From Sphingobacteriia bacterium (GTDB lineage: Bacteria; Bacteroidota; Bacteroidia; Chitinophagales; Chitinophagaceae): a stretch of 6,450 nt of DNA. The notes under the pieces are model-generated. The model did not search any database and had not been told where the DNA came from. It saw only the letters and a list, made by a program, of their open reading frames with translations. This document shows, one piece after another, positions 1 through 6,327 of this stretch. Positions within the stretch are counted from its first letter, which is position 1. Each line of letters starts with the position of its first letter. Location of the stretch: positions 1 through 6,450 of the forward strand of contig RDYY01000161.1 in NCBI GenBank assembly GCA_004293505.1. Reading direction: 5' to 3'. The position numbers and the translations under genes are program-made.

Positions 1-1
1 T

Positions 2-1036
2 CCCCAAACCAAGGTCTTGGATTGTGGGGAGAGTGGGTTGGGCATCCGCCTGTTTACTCCCTTGGCCGCTTTGTCTGACCAAGCTTTGACCATTCAGGGA
101 AGGGGAAGTTTGGTGCAACGCCCCATGGATTTTTTTGACGAGGTCTTGCCCCAATTGGGTGTTGGCGTCAGCACACAGGGTGGCAAATTGCCTTTGCAGG
201 TGAAAGGCCCCTTGCAAGCCCGTAGCATCCAAATAGATGGATCTTTGAGTTCCCAGTTTCTAACCGGATTACTCATGGCTTTTGCTACAACAGAAAACGC
301 TGATGTGGTGATTGAAGTAAAAGACTTGAAGAGCAAACCTTATATAGATTTGACCTTGTCGGTGTTGGCGCATTTTGGTTGGGAGGTTGTACATGAAAAC
401 CATACCCGTTTTAGGTTCCAAGCCAGAAAACCCCAACCCGAACAAATCAATTATACCGTAGAGGGCGATTGGTCCGGCGCCGCTTTTTTGTTGGTGGCCG
501 GGGCCATTGCAGGATCGGTCACCGTAACTGGATTGGATGTTTTTTCCACCCAAGCCGACAAAGCCATTTTGCTGGCGCTGGGCGATGCCGGTGCCCGCTT
601 ATCGGTACGAGAAGACGCCATTGAAGTATCGGCCCTGCCTTTGAAAGCTTTTCATTTTGATGCGACCGACTGCCCGGATCTCTTTCCGCCCTTGGTGGCA
701 CTGGCAGCTTGTTGTTCGGGCAAAACAGTGATTGAAGGCGTCAGCCGATTGGCACACAAAGAGAGCCACCGCGGATTGACCTTGCAAGAAGCATTTGGGA
801 AAATGGGGATTCAAATACAATTGCAAGACGACCTCATGATCATTGAAGGGGGAGAAGCCCAAGGTGGCGAAGTCTTTTCTCACCACGACCACCGCATTGC
901 CATGGCCACGGCTGTATTGGCGTTGCGGGCAAACGGTCCTTTGTCCATTCGCGATGCGGAAGCCATCAACAAATCTTATCCTGCATTTTACCAAGACCTC
1001 AAGATGTTGCAGGGTTCCACACACAATAAGTTTTAA
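2..1036 (+). CDS. aroA: 3-phosphoshikimate 1-carboxyvinyltransferase (EPSP synthase), 5' end missing
   Basis: EPSP synthase joins shikimate 3-phosphate and phosphoenolpyruvate to give 5-enolpyruvylshikimate 3-phosphate, the sixth step of the cytoplasmic shikimate pathway. The frame is open to the left edge (P-Q-T-K-V-L then DCGESGLGIR), so the apparent TTG start at 17 is internal. Against the usual 410-430 residues, about 70-80 N-terminal residues are missing. Visible family motifs are DCGESGLGIR (Bacteroidota form of the NAGTAMR-type motif), SLSSQFLTGLLMA (about 242-280, substrate-binding Ser-Ser-Gln), SKPYIDLTLS, EGDWSGAAFLL, CPDLFPP (Asp codon 677-679, equivalent to the catalytic Asp of the E. 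coli enzyme), HKESHR (755-772, the KES.R signature) and DHRIAMA (887-907). The C-terminal INKSYPAFYQDL is also typical. It ends in TAA 10 bases before aroC, so co-transcription is likely. Identity is secure; the start and promoter lie outside the window. Confidence 0.96.
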   Translation, partial: PQTKVLDCGESGLGIRLFTPLAALSDQALTIQGRGSLVQRPMDFFDEVLPQLGVGVSTQGGKLPLQVKGPLQARSIQIDGSLSSQFLTGLLMAFATTENADVVIEVKDLKSKPYIDLTLSVLAHFGWEVVHENHTRFRFQARKPQPEQINYTVEGDWSGAAFLLVAGAIAGSVTVTGLDVFSTQADKAILLALGDAGARLSVREDAIEVSALPLKAFHFDATDCPDLFPPLVALAACCSGKTVIEGVSRLAHKESHRGLTLQEAFGKMGIQIQLQDDLMIIEGGEAQGGEVFSHHDHRIAMATAVLALRANGPLSIRDAEAINKSYPAFYQDLKMLQGSTHNKF

Positions 1037-1046
1037 CTTTCCAGCC

Positions 1047-2048
1047 ATGAATAGTTTAGGGACTTTGTTTCGGGTGTCCATATTGGGGGAGAGCCATGGA
1101 GAAATGGCCGGCGTTTTGCTGGATGGTTGTCCGGCTGGTTTGCCCTTGTCTACTGAAGAGTTCATGCCCGATTTGATTCGCCGACAGGGTGGTAACCAAA
1201 AAGGAACCACCCCCCGCAAAGAGCGCGATGAGCCCCATTTGCTCACGGGTGTTTTCAATGGCTTCACCACCGGCGCACCTTTGTTGATTCGGTTTGACAA
1301 CAACAATACCCGCAGCAGTGATTATGACCAACAAAGAACCCACCCCAGACCCGGTCATGCAGATTTTACGGCCCACCACAAATATGGTGGCTTTGAAGAT
1401 TACCGGGGTGGGGGCCATTTCAGTGGCCGGCTCACGGTAGGGTTGGTGGCAGCTGGCGTCATTGCCAAAAAAATCCTGGCCCTTTCAGGGGTGAAAGTCA
1501 CCGCCAAAATTTTGTCCATCGGTGGTGAACAAGATCTGGAAAAAGGATTGCAAAAAGCCATTGCTGCCAAGGACAGCATAGGTGGGTTGGTGGAATGCGA
1601 AGCCAATGGTTTGCCCATTGGATGGGGGGAGCATTTTTTTGACTCTTTGGAATCTTTGATCAGCCACGCCGTTTTTGCCATTCCCGCCATCAAAGGGATA
1701 GAATTTGGTACAGGCTTTGCAGCAGCCCACATGACGGGATTGGAACACAATGATGCCATTGCTTCGGCCGATGGAAAAACAAAAACCAACCACGCTGGCG
1801 GAATTGTAGGCGGTATCAGCAATGGCAATCCCTTGGTGTTCCGGGTAGCGGTCAAGCCTACATCCTCCACGCCCCAGGTGCAAAACAGCCTCAATTGGGA
1901 CACGGGTTTGGCCGAGGATTTTGCCATTCGGGGCAGGCATGATCTTTGCATTGCATTGCGCGTGCCAGTTGTTTTGGAAGCGGTAACCGCCATGGTTTTG
2001 GTGGATGCCCAATTGAGAGCTGGTGCTTTGGCACCCATAAAAAAATAA
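1047..2048 (+). CDS. aroC: chorismate synthase
   Basis: Chorismate synthase removes phosphate from EPSP to make chorismate, using reduced FMN as a catalytic cofactor. Chorismate is the branch point to aromatic amino acids, folate and menaquinone. The product is 333 residues, slightly short for a family usually near 350-390. Motifs in order: GESHG at 14-18 (conserved His17), RPGHAD at 101-106 (conserved His104), GGGHFSGR at 121-128 (where many proteobacterial enzymes have GGRSSAR), TNHAGGIVGGISNG at 247-260 (FMN/substrate signature) and GRHDLC at 296-301. The ATG at 1047 is chosen because MNSLGTLFRVSILGESHG matches the normal N-terminus. The frame stays open upstream to about 843, but that part overlaps aroA and shows no chorismate synthase character. 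The gene sits between aroA (10-base gap) and the DUF952 gene (2-base gap), so an operon is inferred. The GGGHFSGR variant is, from memory, normal in some other bacterial groups. Confidence 0.97.
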   Translation: MNSLGTLFRVSILGESHGEMAGVLLDGCPAGLPLSTEEFMPDLIRRQGGNQKGTTPRKERDEPHLLTGVFNGFTTGAPLLIRFDNNNTRSSDYDQQRTHPRPGHADFTAHHKYGGFEDYRGGGHFSGRLTVGLVAAGVIAKKILALSGVKVTAKILSIGGEQDLEKGLQKAIAAKDSIGGLVECEANGLPIGWGEHFFDSLESLISHAVFAIPAIKGIEFGTGFAAAHMTGLEHNDAIASADGKTKTNHAGGIVGGISNGNPLVFRVAVKPTSSTPQVQNSLNWDTGLAEDFAIRGRHDLCIALRVPVVLEAVTAMVLVDAQLRAGALAPIKK

Positions 2049-2050
2049 AC

Positions 2051-2359
2051 ATGGATTCTGGATTTGTATACCACATTACCACCCCCACTCAATGGGCCGA
2101 AGCTTTGGCAGCTGGAGAATACCGGGCCGACACATTGGCTACAGAAGGGTTTATGCATTGCAGTACCTTGGACCAAGTGGAAGGGGTCTTGGGGCGTTAT
2201 TATGCCCAAGCGCCTAGCCTGTTGCGGTTAAAAATTGAAAGAGAAAAAGTGGTTCCGCCACTGGTTTTTGAATTGGCGGGTTCCATTGATGAAGTTTTCC
2301 CCCACATCCACGGCCCTTTGAATTTGGACGCGGTAGTGGCGGTGGAAACAATCAGGTAA
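2051..2359 (+). CDS. DUF952 family protein, function unknown
   Basis: A small 102-residue protein with no signal peptide or membrane segment, so presumably cytoplasmic. It matches the DUF952 family (PF06108, identified from memory of its pattern). It begins VYHITT with a following W, then has Y-R-A-D-(T)-L, the EGFMHCST block at 32-39, LLRLKI in the middle, and the FPHIHGPLNLDAVV block near the C-terminus (about 83-96). The conserved His and Cys residues suggest a binding or active site, but no function is established for the family. The ATG at 2051 is two bases after the aroC stop. An open frame runs upstream to 1946 inside aroC, but family similarity starts only at the 2051 Met. The spacing implies translational coupling with aroC. 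Whether this reflects a role in aromatic metabolism or simple gene packing cannot be told from the sequence. Confidence 0.88.
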   Translation: MDSGFVYHITTPTQWAEALAAGEYRADTLATEGFMHCSTLDQVEGVLGRYYAQAPSLLRLKIEREKVVPPLVFELAGSIDEVFPHIHGPLNLDAVVAVETIR

Positions 2360-2363
2360 TTCA

Positions 2364-2385
2364 CTGGTTATCAGCTGGTTATAAG
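2364..2385 (+). repeat. two tandem 11-bp direct repeats upstream of the RlpA-like gene
   Basis: CTGGTTATCAG (2364-2374) is followed directly by CTGGTTATAAG (2375-2385), with 10 of 11 bases identical. The period is close to one helical turn. The pair lies just after the DUF952 stop and ends 8 bases before the candidate -7 promoter element, so it covers the region where a -33 element would be. This would suit a binding site for a regulator, but chance or slippage duplication is equally possible. Confidence 0.35.
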
Positions 2386-2393
2386 AATTTTGG

Positions 2394-2401
2394 TATTTTT
2401 G
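2394..2401 (+). promoter_or_regulatory. candidate Bacteroidota -7 promoter element for the RlpA-like gene
   Basis: TATTTTTG is an exact match to the Bacteroidota primary sigma -7 consensus TAnnTTTG. It lies 45 bases before the ATG at 2447. There is no good TTTG at the -33 position. That region instead carries the 11-bp direct repeats. A chance match is possible in this AT-rich spacer. Confidence 0.3.
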
Positions 2402-2446
2402 GCATGGAATTTGGCTATTGGGGTTACCTAAAACAAATTTTTTACC

Positions 2447-3016
2447 ATGTTCAAATGGCTCCCTTGGCTCATTTTGCTGTTGGCCATTACTGCGCTACAA
2501 GCGCCAGTGATTGGTAAAGTATTTGTTTTCAACAGAGATACTCCGCCACCCGTAGACACTTTATTGACCCCGACATTGGACAGCTTTTCCATTGCAAAAG
2601 CACTGGATAGTGCGGGAGTCATGGCAAGTTTCGCCGATAGTTTGGGTGAAACACCCCCAGCCGCCAACGCCAAAACCTTGGCCAAAGCCCAGTTTGGGAC
2701 AGCCAGTTTTTACAGCAAAAAATTTGAGGGCAGAAAAACAACCAGCGGAGAGATCTTTAGGCATGCCCGTCTCACAGCGGCCAGTAACCACTTTCCTTTG
2801 AATACCTGGGTGAAAGTGACCCACCAAAAAACGGGAAAGTCGGTGGTGGTCAAAATAAACGATCGAATGCACCCCAGCATGAAGAAAAAAGGGAGAATTG
2901 TGGATTTAACCCGTTCTGCAGCCAGTCAGCTGGGCATTTTGGAAGCTGGATTGGCCAAAGTAAAGGTGGAAGTGGTTCAAAAGCCAAAAACCAAGTCTAA
3001 AAAAAGAAAAAGATAA
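2447..3016 (+). CDS. RlpA-like double-psi beta-barrel protein, exported or membrane-anchored
   Basis: A 189-residue protein. Residues 4-22 form a hydrophobic N-terminal segment, either a signal peptide without a clear AxA site or a membrane anchor. There is no lipobox Cys, unlike classical RlpA lipoproteins. Residues about 24-80 are a Pro/Ala/Asp-rich linker. The RlpA-like double-psi beta-barrel spans about 81-177: FGTASFY (83-89), GRKTTSGE (Glu102), LTAAS (109-113), LNTWVKV, INDR (Asp139) and RIVDLTRSAASQLGI (150-164). RlpA enzymes are septal or cell-wall lytic transglycosylases that cut peptidoglycan strands lacking stem peptides. Here the Glu and Asp expected in the active site are present, but the His of the usual TAAH motif is Ser113, with the next His at 115. 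Activity is therefore uncertain. The C-terminal tail (179-189) is strongly basic (KPKTKSKKRKR). The gene is on its own between the aro run and the OmpA-family gene, which suggests a cell-envelope role. The ATG at 2447 directly starts the hydrophobic segment. Confidence 0.85.
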   Translation: MFKWLPWLILLLAITALQAPVIGKVFVFNRDTPPPVDTLLTPTLDSFSIAKALDSAGVMASFADSLGETPPAANAKTLAKAQFGTASFYSKKFEGRKTTSGEIFRHARLTAASNHFPLNTWVKVTHQKTGKSVVVKINDRMHPSMKKKGRIVDLTRSAASQLGILEAGLAKVKVEVVQKPKTKSKKRKR

Positions 3017-3051
3017 ACTTATCATAATTTTCCAGAACCGATTGCAAGTCC

Positions 3052-3059
3052 TAATTTTG
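3052..3059 (+). promoter_or_regulatory. candidate -7 promoter element for the OmpA-family gene
   Basis: TAATTTTG matches the Bacteroidota -7 consensus TAnnTTTG exactly and lies 22 bases before the ATG at 3082, giving a short leader. A TTTTC about 20 bases upstream (near 3028-3032) is a weak -33 candidate. Abundant outer-membrane proteins often have their own strong promoter, which fits. Confidence 0.35.
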
Positions 3060-3081
3060 CCCAAAGACCAAAAAACCGTTT

Positions 3082-4431
3082 ATGAAGAAATTCTTCTTTT
3101 CATTTCTGGCCCTGGTACTCACGGGAACAGTAATCGCCCAAGAGCCCACCAGCTATAAAAAAAGGCCCTCCATCGGTGTCTCATTTTTTCTGAATGACAT
3201 GTACACCGCTGAACGCATCAGTAAAAGATCTTTGTCTACAGTATTGCAACAAAAATCTTGGGCCAAAGTACAGGAAATGACTCCCGGATTGGCCTTCACT
3301 TATGTTGATGGTTTGACCGAAAACATCGATTTCATGGCCAGTCTGGCTGGAACATACACCAAGTACCCTTTTTATCCCAAATCTGGTGTAACCCCGCTTT
3401 CAGGTAACCGGTTTTTGTTGGAAGCAGATGCCAACATCAACTTGAAACTCTTGACAGATAAATATTTCTTGGTTCCTTACATCACTTTGGGGGCTGGTGC
3501 TTCTATGTACGCTGGAACTTATTTTGCTGCACAAGGAAATACCGGGTTGGGTTTGCAATTTAAAGTGGGAGAAGACTTGTTTGTCAATACCCAAGCTTTG
3601 TTTCGCCCCGCCATCTCCGCTTTTGCCGTGAACCACATGGCTTACACAATTGGTATCGTAGCACCATTAAAGGACAGGCCCGTTCCTGCTCCCAGAATGG
3701 CGCCTCCACCTCCACCTCCACCTGCACCTAAGGATACAGATGGAGATGGCATCATTGACGAGAACGACAAATGCCCCACCGTGCCTGGCATTGCTAAATA
3801 CAATGGTTGTCCTGTGCCTGATACAGACGGAGACGGTATCAATGACGAAAATGACAAATGTCCCACCGTCAAAGGCTTGGCCAAATACCAAGGATGTCCT
3901 GTACCTGATACTGACAAAGATGGCATCAATGACGAAGAAGACAAATGTGTTACTGTTCCTGGTTTGCCCCGTTACCAAGGTTGTCCCATTCCTGATTCTG
4001 ATGGCGATGGTGTGAACGATGAAGAAGACAAGTGCCCCACCGTAAAAGGAACAGTCGCCAATTTTGGTTGTCCAGAACTGGGTAAACAATACAATTTTGA
4101 TAACCGCAAAGTATTGTTCAATACCGGTACTGCAACACTGACCCCTTCTTCTAAGAAAGAATTAGAGAAAGTCGTTAAAGCCCTGAATGAATACCCCAGC
4201 TTGAAATTGTATGTTGACGGTCACACCGATAACACTGGTTCTGACAAGATCAATTTGCCCTTGTCCTTGAAGCGTGCCAATGCAGTGAAAGCCTATATTT
4301 TCAGCAAGAAAATTGAAGGTGCTCGTTTGATCACGGAAGGATTCGGTAGTTCCAAACCTTTGGAACCCAACACTTCACCCAAAGGACGCACCCAGAACAG
4401 GAGGGTTGAATTCCGGATTCAAGAACTTTAG
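3082..4431 (+). CDS. OmpA-family outer-membrane protein with thrombospondin type 3 repeats
   Basis: A 449-residue envelope protein that probably links the outer membrane to peptidoglycan. Residues 1-19 form a signal peptide (MKK, then a Phe/Leu-rich core, likely cut at A19|Q20, as is common in Bacteroidota). Residues about 28-200 are rich in Gly/aromatic alternating strands and resemble a small outer-membrane beta-barrel ending near GIVAPLKDR. A proline linker follows (seven Pro, 3703-3723). Residues 218-333 are four thrombospondin type 3 repeats with DTDGDGxxDExDKCP calcium-binding patterns. The OmpA C-terminal domain covers about 338-449: VDGHTDNTGS, LSLKRANAV, ITEGFGSSKP, GRTQNRRVEF. Asp383 and Arg398 have the same 15-residue spacing as the diaminopimelate-binding Asp271 and Arg286 of E. 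coli OmpA, so peptidoglycan binding is expected. All eight cysteines are in the repeats. The gene has its own candidate promoter and is followed by a strong terminator. The barrel assignment is by composition only; the C-terminal domain is certain. Confidence 0.93.
   Translation: MKKFFFSFLALVLTGTVIAQEPTSYKKRPSIGVSFFLNDMYTAERISKRSLSTVLQQKSWAKVQEMTPGLAFTYVDGLTENIDFMASLAGTYTKYPFYPKSGVTPLSGNRFLLEADANINLKLLTDKYFLVPYITLGAGASMYAGTYFAAQGNTGLGLQFKVGEDLFVNTQALFRPAISAFAVNHMAYTIGIVAPLKDRPVPAPRMAPPPPPPPAPKDTDGDGIIDENDKCPTVPGIAKYNGCPVPDTDGDGINDENDKCPTVKGLAKYQGCPVPDTDKDGINDEEDKCVTVPGLPRYQGCPIPDSDGDGVNDEEDKCPTVKGTVANFGCPELGKQYNFDNRKVLFNTGTATLTPSSKKELEKVVKALNEYPSLKLYVDGHTDNTGSDKINLPLSLKRANAVKAYIFSKKIEGARLITEGFGSSKPLEPNTSPKGRTQNRRVEFRIQEL
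3733..4080 (+). repeat. four in-frame 87-bp tandem repeats (thrombospondin type 3)
   Basis: Four head-to-tail units of exactly 87 bases (29 residues) start at 3733, 3820, 3907 and 3994. Each encodes D-(T/S)-D-x-D-G-x-x-D-E-x-D-K-C followed by ...GCP. The acidic loops match calcium-binding thrombospondin type 3 repeats. Unit 3 differs most: Lys replaces the first Gly (DTDKDG) and Val replaces Pro after the first Cys (KCV). Unit 4 ends GCPEL and leads into the OmpA domain. The units have diverged in DNA sequence, so this is an old duplication. Confidence 0.93.
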
Positions 4432-4447
4432 TAGAATTCATATCACT

Positions 4448-4480
4448 AAAAAAGCCCTCCAATTTGGGGGGCTTTTTTTA
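4448..4480. terminator. bidirectional rho-independent terminator between convergent genes
   Basis: AAAAAAGCCCTCC (4448-4460) can pair with GGGGGGCTTTTTT (4466-4478) across a 5-base AATTT loop. This gives a 13-bp stem with one G-U pair. A T-run follows on the + strand and, because of the A-run on the left arm, also on the - strand. It starts 16 bases after the OmpA-family stop and lies about 70 bases beyond the 3' end of the - strand miaE remnant, so it can serve both genes. Confidence 0.88.
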
Positions 4481-4550
4481 TGCGCTTGTTTTTAAAAACG
4501 AAGCACAGTTTAAAACACCATTCTTCGGCTTTTCTTTTGGGATGCCATAC

Positions 4551-5160
4551 TTAGTGAATGCGGTCGCCCCTCAATTCTATTTCAGACATGATTTTTATTT
4601 CAGCTTGTAACCATTCGGCCCACCTCTTGCGAACTTTATCTTTGGGGAAATATCTTTCTGCCAGGGTAATGAAAAGCGTATAATGACCAGCTTCGCTTTC
4701 CATGAATTTCCTGTAAAAACGCCGCAAATCTGGGTCTTCTAGCCCCTCGCTCAAGCGCTTGAACCGCTCACAACTGCGGGCTTCAATCCATGGTCAGCAA
4801 TTGATCCATGAAACGATCGTCTTCATGCCCCCCTTTTTTTTGAAAGGCCAAGAGGTGGTTGACATATGCATCTTTTCTCTGTTTGCCTAAGGCCAAGCCT
4901 CGTTTTTCTAATTCAGCCAAGACCAATCTAAAATGCCCCCATTCTTCTGTCACAATGGGCGCCAAAGCTTTGACCACCTCAATTTTATCTGAGTAGCGTT
5001 GGATCAAGGAGATGCAAGTCAGGGCCGCTTTTTGCTCGCAATAAGCATGGTCGGTTAAAATGGCTTCTAGTGAAATAGTAGTGAGGTTAACCCAACGCGG
5101 ATCCGTAGGCAATTGTAAGCCCAAAATGTTCCGGGTATGTTCAGAAACCGAGGTAGACAT
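4551..5160 (-). pseudogene. miaE: tRNA-(ms2io6A37) hydroxylase family gene (miaE-like), broken by a frameshift
   Basis: MiaE-family proteins are oxygen-dependent diiron enzymes that hydroxylate the isopentenyl group of ms2i6A at tRNA position 37. The first part (ATG at 5160, stop TGA at 4785-4783) carries LGLQLPTDPRWVNL, ILTDHAYCEQKAA (Glu42), TEEWGHF (Glu73, His76) and KRGLALGKQRKDAYV. It stops after DQLLTMD. In the +1 frame, starting at 4787, the sequence continues IEARSCERFKRLSEGLEDP, then SEAGHYTLF (second ExxH) and ends ELRGDRIH with TAA at 4553-4551. Family members usually read LL-x-A-A-L-IEARSC here, so about 5 bases are missing after 4788. Joined, the parts give about 202 residues, a normal length. 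The break separates the two ExxH halves of the iron site, so neither piece should be active. An in-frame TTG at 5175 is a less likely start. Good conservation on both sides of the break points to a recent mutation or a sequence error. Confidence 0.88.
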
Positions 5161-5208
5161 TGTTTTTTGTTGCAAGCTAAGGATAAACTTGTTGTTCTGT
5201 CAAAGCTG

Positions 5209-5216
5209 TAGATTTG
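5209..5216 (+). promoter_or_regulatory. candidate -7 promoter element against the bioF start codon
   Basis: TAGATTTG matches the Bacteroidota -7 consensus TAnnTTTG exactly and ends 4 bases before the ATG at 5221. CTTG (5188-5191) upstream is a poorly spaced -33 candidate, with a 17-base gap. If used, transcription would start at or next to the ATG, giving a leaderless message. The 60-base spacer must also hold the promoter of the divergent miaE-like gene, for which I see no clear match. Confidence 0.3.
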
Positions 5217-5220
5217 GGCC

Positions 5221-6327
5221 ATGTATGCCGACGATTTTTTACTGGAAAAATTAACGCTTAGAGAGGCAGATGGTGCTTTGCGGTCTCTGAAACTGTCTGC
5301 TGCACAAATAGATTTTTGTTCCAATGATTATTTGGGATTGGCCAATCAATCCCTGCTGGGTCAGCTTCCTGCTTTGCCCCAAGGGGCTACTGGTTCTCGT
5401 TTGTTGTCGGGCAACCATCCCATTCATGAAAAGGCAGAGGCCCTCATTGCCCAATTTCACCAAGTACCTGCAGCAGTTTTGTTCAATTCTGGCTACGATG
5501 CCAACCTGGGTTTGTTGTCGGCCATTGCCCAAAAAGAAGACACCATTTTGTATGATGTACTGTCTCATGCATCCATTCGAGATGGTATCAGGTTGTCGCG
5601 GGCGCAATCTTTTGCCTTTCCACACCAGGATCTATCGGCCTTGGAAGAAAGGTTGAAAAAAACAAGTGGGCGCATTTTTGTGGTAACAGAGTCAGTGTTC
5701 AGCATGGATGGGGACATGGCTCCTTTGCATGACATGGTTCAATTGTGTGAAAGCCATGGTGCCCATTTGGTGGTAGATGAAGCCCATGCTTTGGGTGTCA
5801 TTGGTGAGAAAGGCGAAGGGCTGGTGCAACACCTTGGTTTGGCCGACAAGGTTTTTGCGCGCATCGTTACGTTTGGAAAAGCGGCAGGTGTTCATGGTGC
5901 CGCTGTGTTGGGATCCAAAAGACTTGCTTCCTTTTTGGTAAATTTTGCCCGATCCCTGGTGTACAGTACGGCACTGTCTCCCCATGCTGTCGCTGCTATT
6001 CTGCGCGCGTATGAGGTTTTTCCACTACTGTATGAGGGGCGTGAAAAATTGAAAAATGACATAGATGTTTTTCGCTCTGCGCCCTTGCCATTTGAAAAAA
6101 TAAATAGCCTGACACCCATTCAAGGGGTCAAAGTAGGAGGGAACCTTGCTGCCCAGCAACTGGCAGCACGTTGTCAAGCGAAAAATTTGGATGTGAGGCC
6201 CATTTTGTATCCCACTGTACCCAAGGGCACAGAGCGAATCCGCATCATCTTGCATGCTTTTAATGCGCCAGCAGAATTAAAACTTTTATTGGAGGTATTG
6301 ACTGGGCCTTATCCTTTCTCAAAATAA
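5221..6327 (+). CDS. bioF: 8-amino-7-oxononanoate synthase (biotin synthesis), PLP-dependent
   Basis: BioF condenses pimeloyl-ACP (or pimeloyl-CoA) with L-alanine, releasing CO2, to make 8-amino-7-oxononanoate, the first step of biotin ring assembly in the cytoplasm. The product is 368 residues (E. coli BioF is 384). Motifs of this fold-type I PLP enzyme: FCSNDYLGLA (32-41), GATGSRLLSGNHPIHEKAE (55-73), LFNSGYDANLG, LSHASIRDG (His116, stacks on PLP), TESVFSMDGDMAPL, VVDEAHALG (Asp176 and His179) and TFGKAAGVHGAAVLGSK (Lys210, the PLP Schiff-base lysine), then the C-terminal VRPILYPTVPKGTERIRI. SNDYLGL and NFARSLVYST favour BioF over the related 2-amino-3-ketobutyrate CoA ligase and serine palmitoyltransferase. 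An in-frame TAG at 5209 makes 5221 the first possible ATG. No other biotin gene is visible. It is divergent from the miaE-like gene, and its last 19 bases overlap an opposite-strand gene. Confidence 0.92.
   Translation: MYADDFLLEKLTLREADGALRSLKLSAAQIDFCSNDYLGLANQSLLGQLPALPQGATGSRLLSGNHPIHEKAEALIAQFHQVPAAVLFNSGYDANLGLLSAIAQKEDTILYDVLSHASIRDGIRLSRAQSFAFPHQDLSALEERLKKTSGRIFVVTESVFSMDGDMAPLHDMVQLCESHGAHLVVDEAHALGVIGEKGEGLVQHLGLADKVFARIVTFGKAAGVHGAAVLGSKRLASFLVNFARSLVYSTALSPHAVAAILRAYEVFPLLYEGREKLKNDIDVFRSAPLPFEKINSLTPIQGVKVGGNLAAQQLAARCQAKNLDVRPILYPTVPKGTERIRIILHAFNAPAELKLLLEVLTGPYPFSK

Noticed and set aside
843..1046. In-frame upstream extension of aroC giving a 401-residue product
   Set aside because: The extra 68 residues overlap the aroA 3' end in another frame and show no chorismate synthase similarity. 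The family N-terminus fits the ATG at 1047.
599..1306. 235-residue - strand open frame opposite aroA and aroC
   Set aside because: It spans the junction of two well-supported + strand genes and shows no motif. It is a shadow of their codon usage.
1946..2050. Longer start for the DUF952 gene inside aroC
   Set aside because: The extension is an out-of-frame reading of conserved aroC sequence. DUF952 similarity begins at the ATG at 2051.
1400..2209. 269-residue - strand open frame opposite aroC
   Set aside because: It lies wholly antisense to aroC and the DUF952 gene, is Pro/Ser/Lys-rich in a way typical of shadow frames, and has no recognisable motif.
4488..4499. Perfect 12-base palindrome GTTTTTAAAAAC downstream of the terminator
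   Set aside because: It is AT-rich with no loop and no nearby promoter, and is easily explained by chance in the spacer.
4780..4792. Programmed +1 frameshift joining the two miaE halves
   Set aside because: The GAT-TGA context superficially resembles a stop-codon shift site, but there is no slippery codon or upstream Shine-Dalgarno-like stimulator. Two expected residues also seem to be missing, which fits a deletion better.
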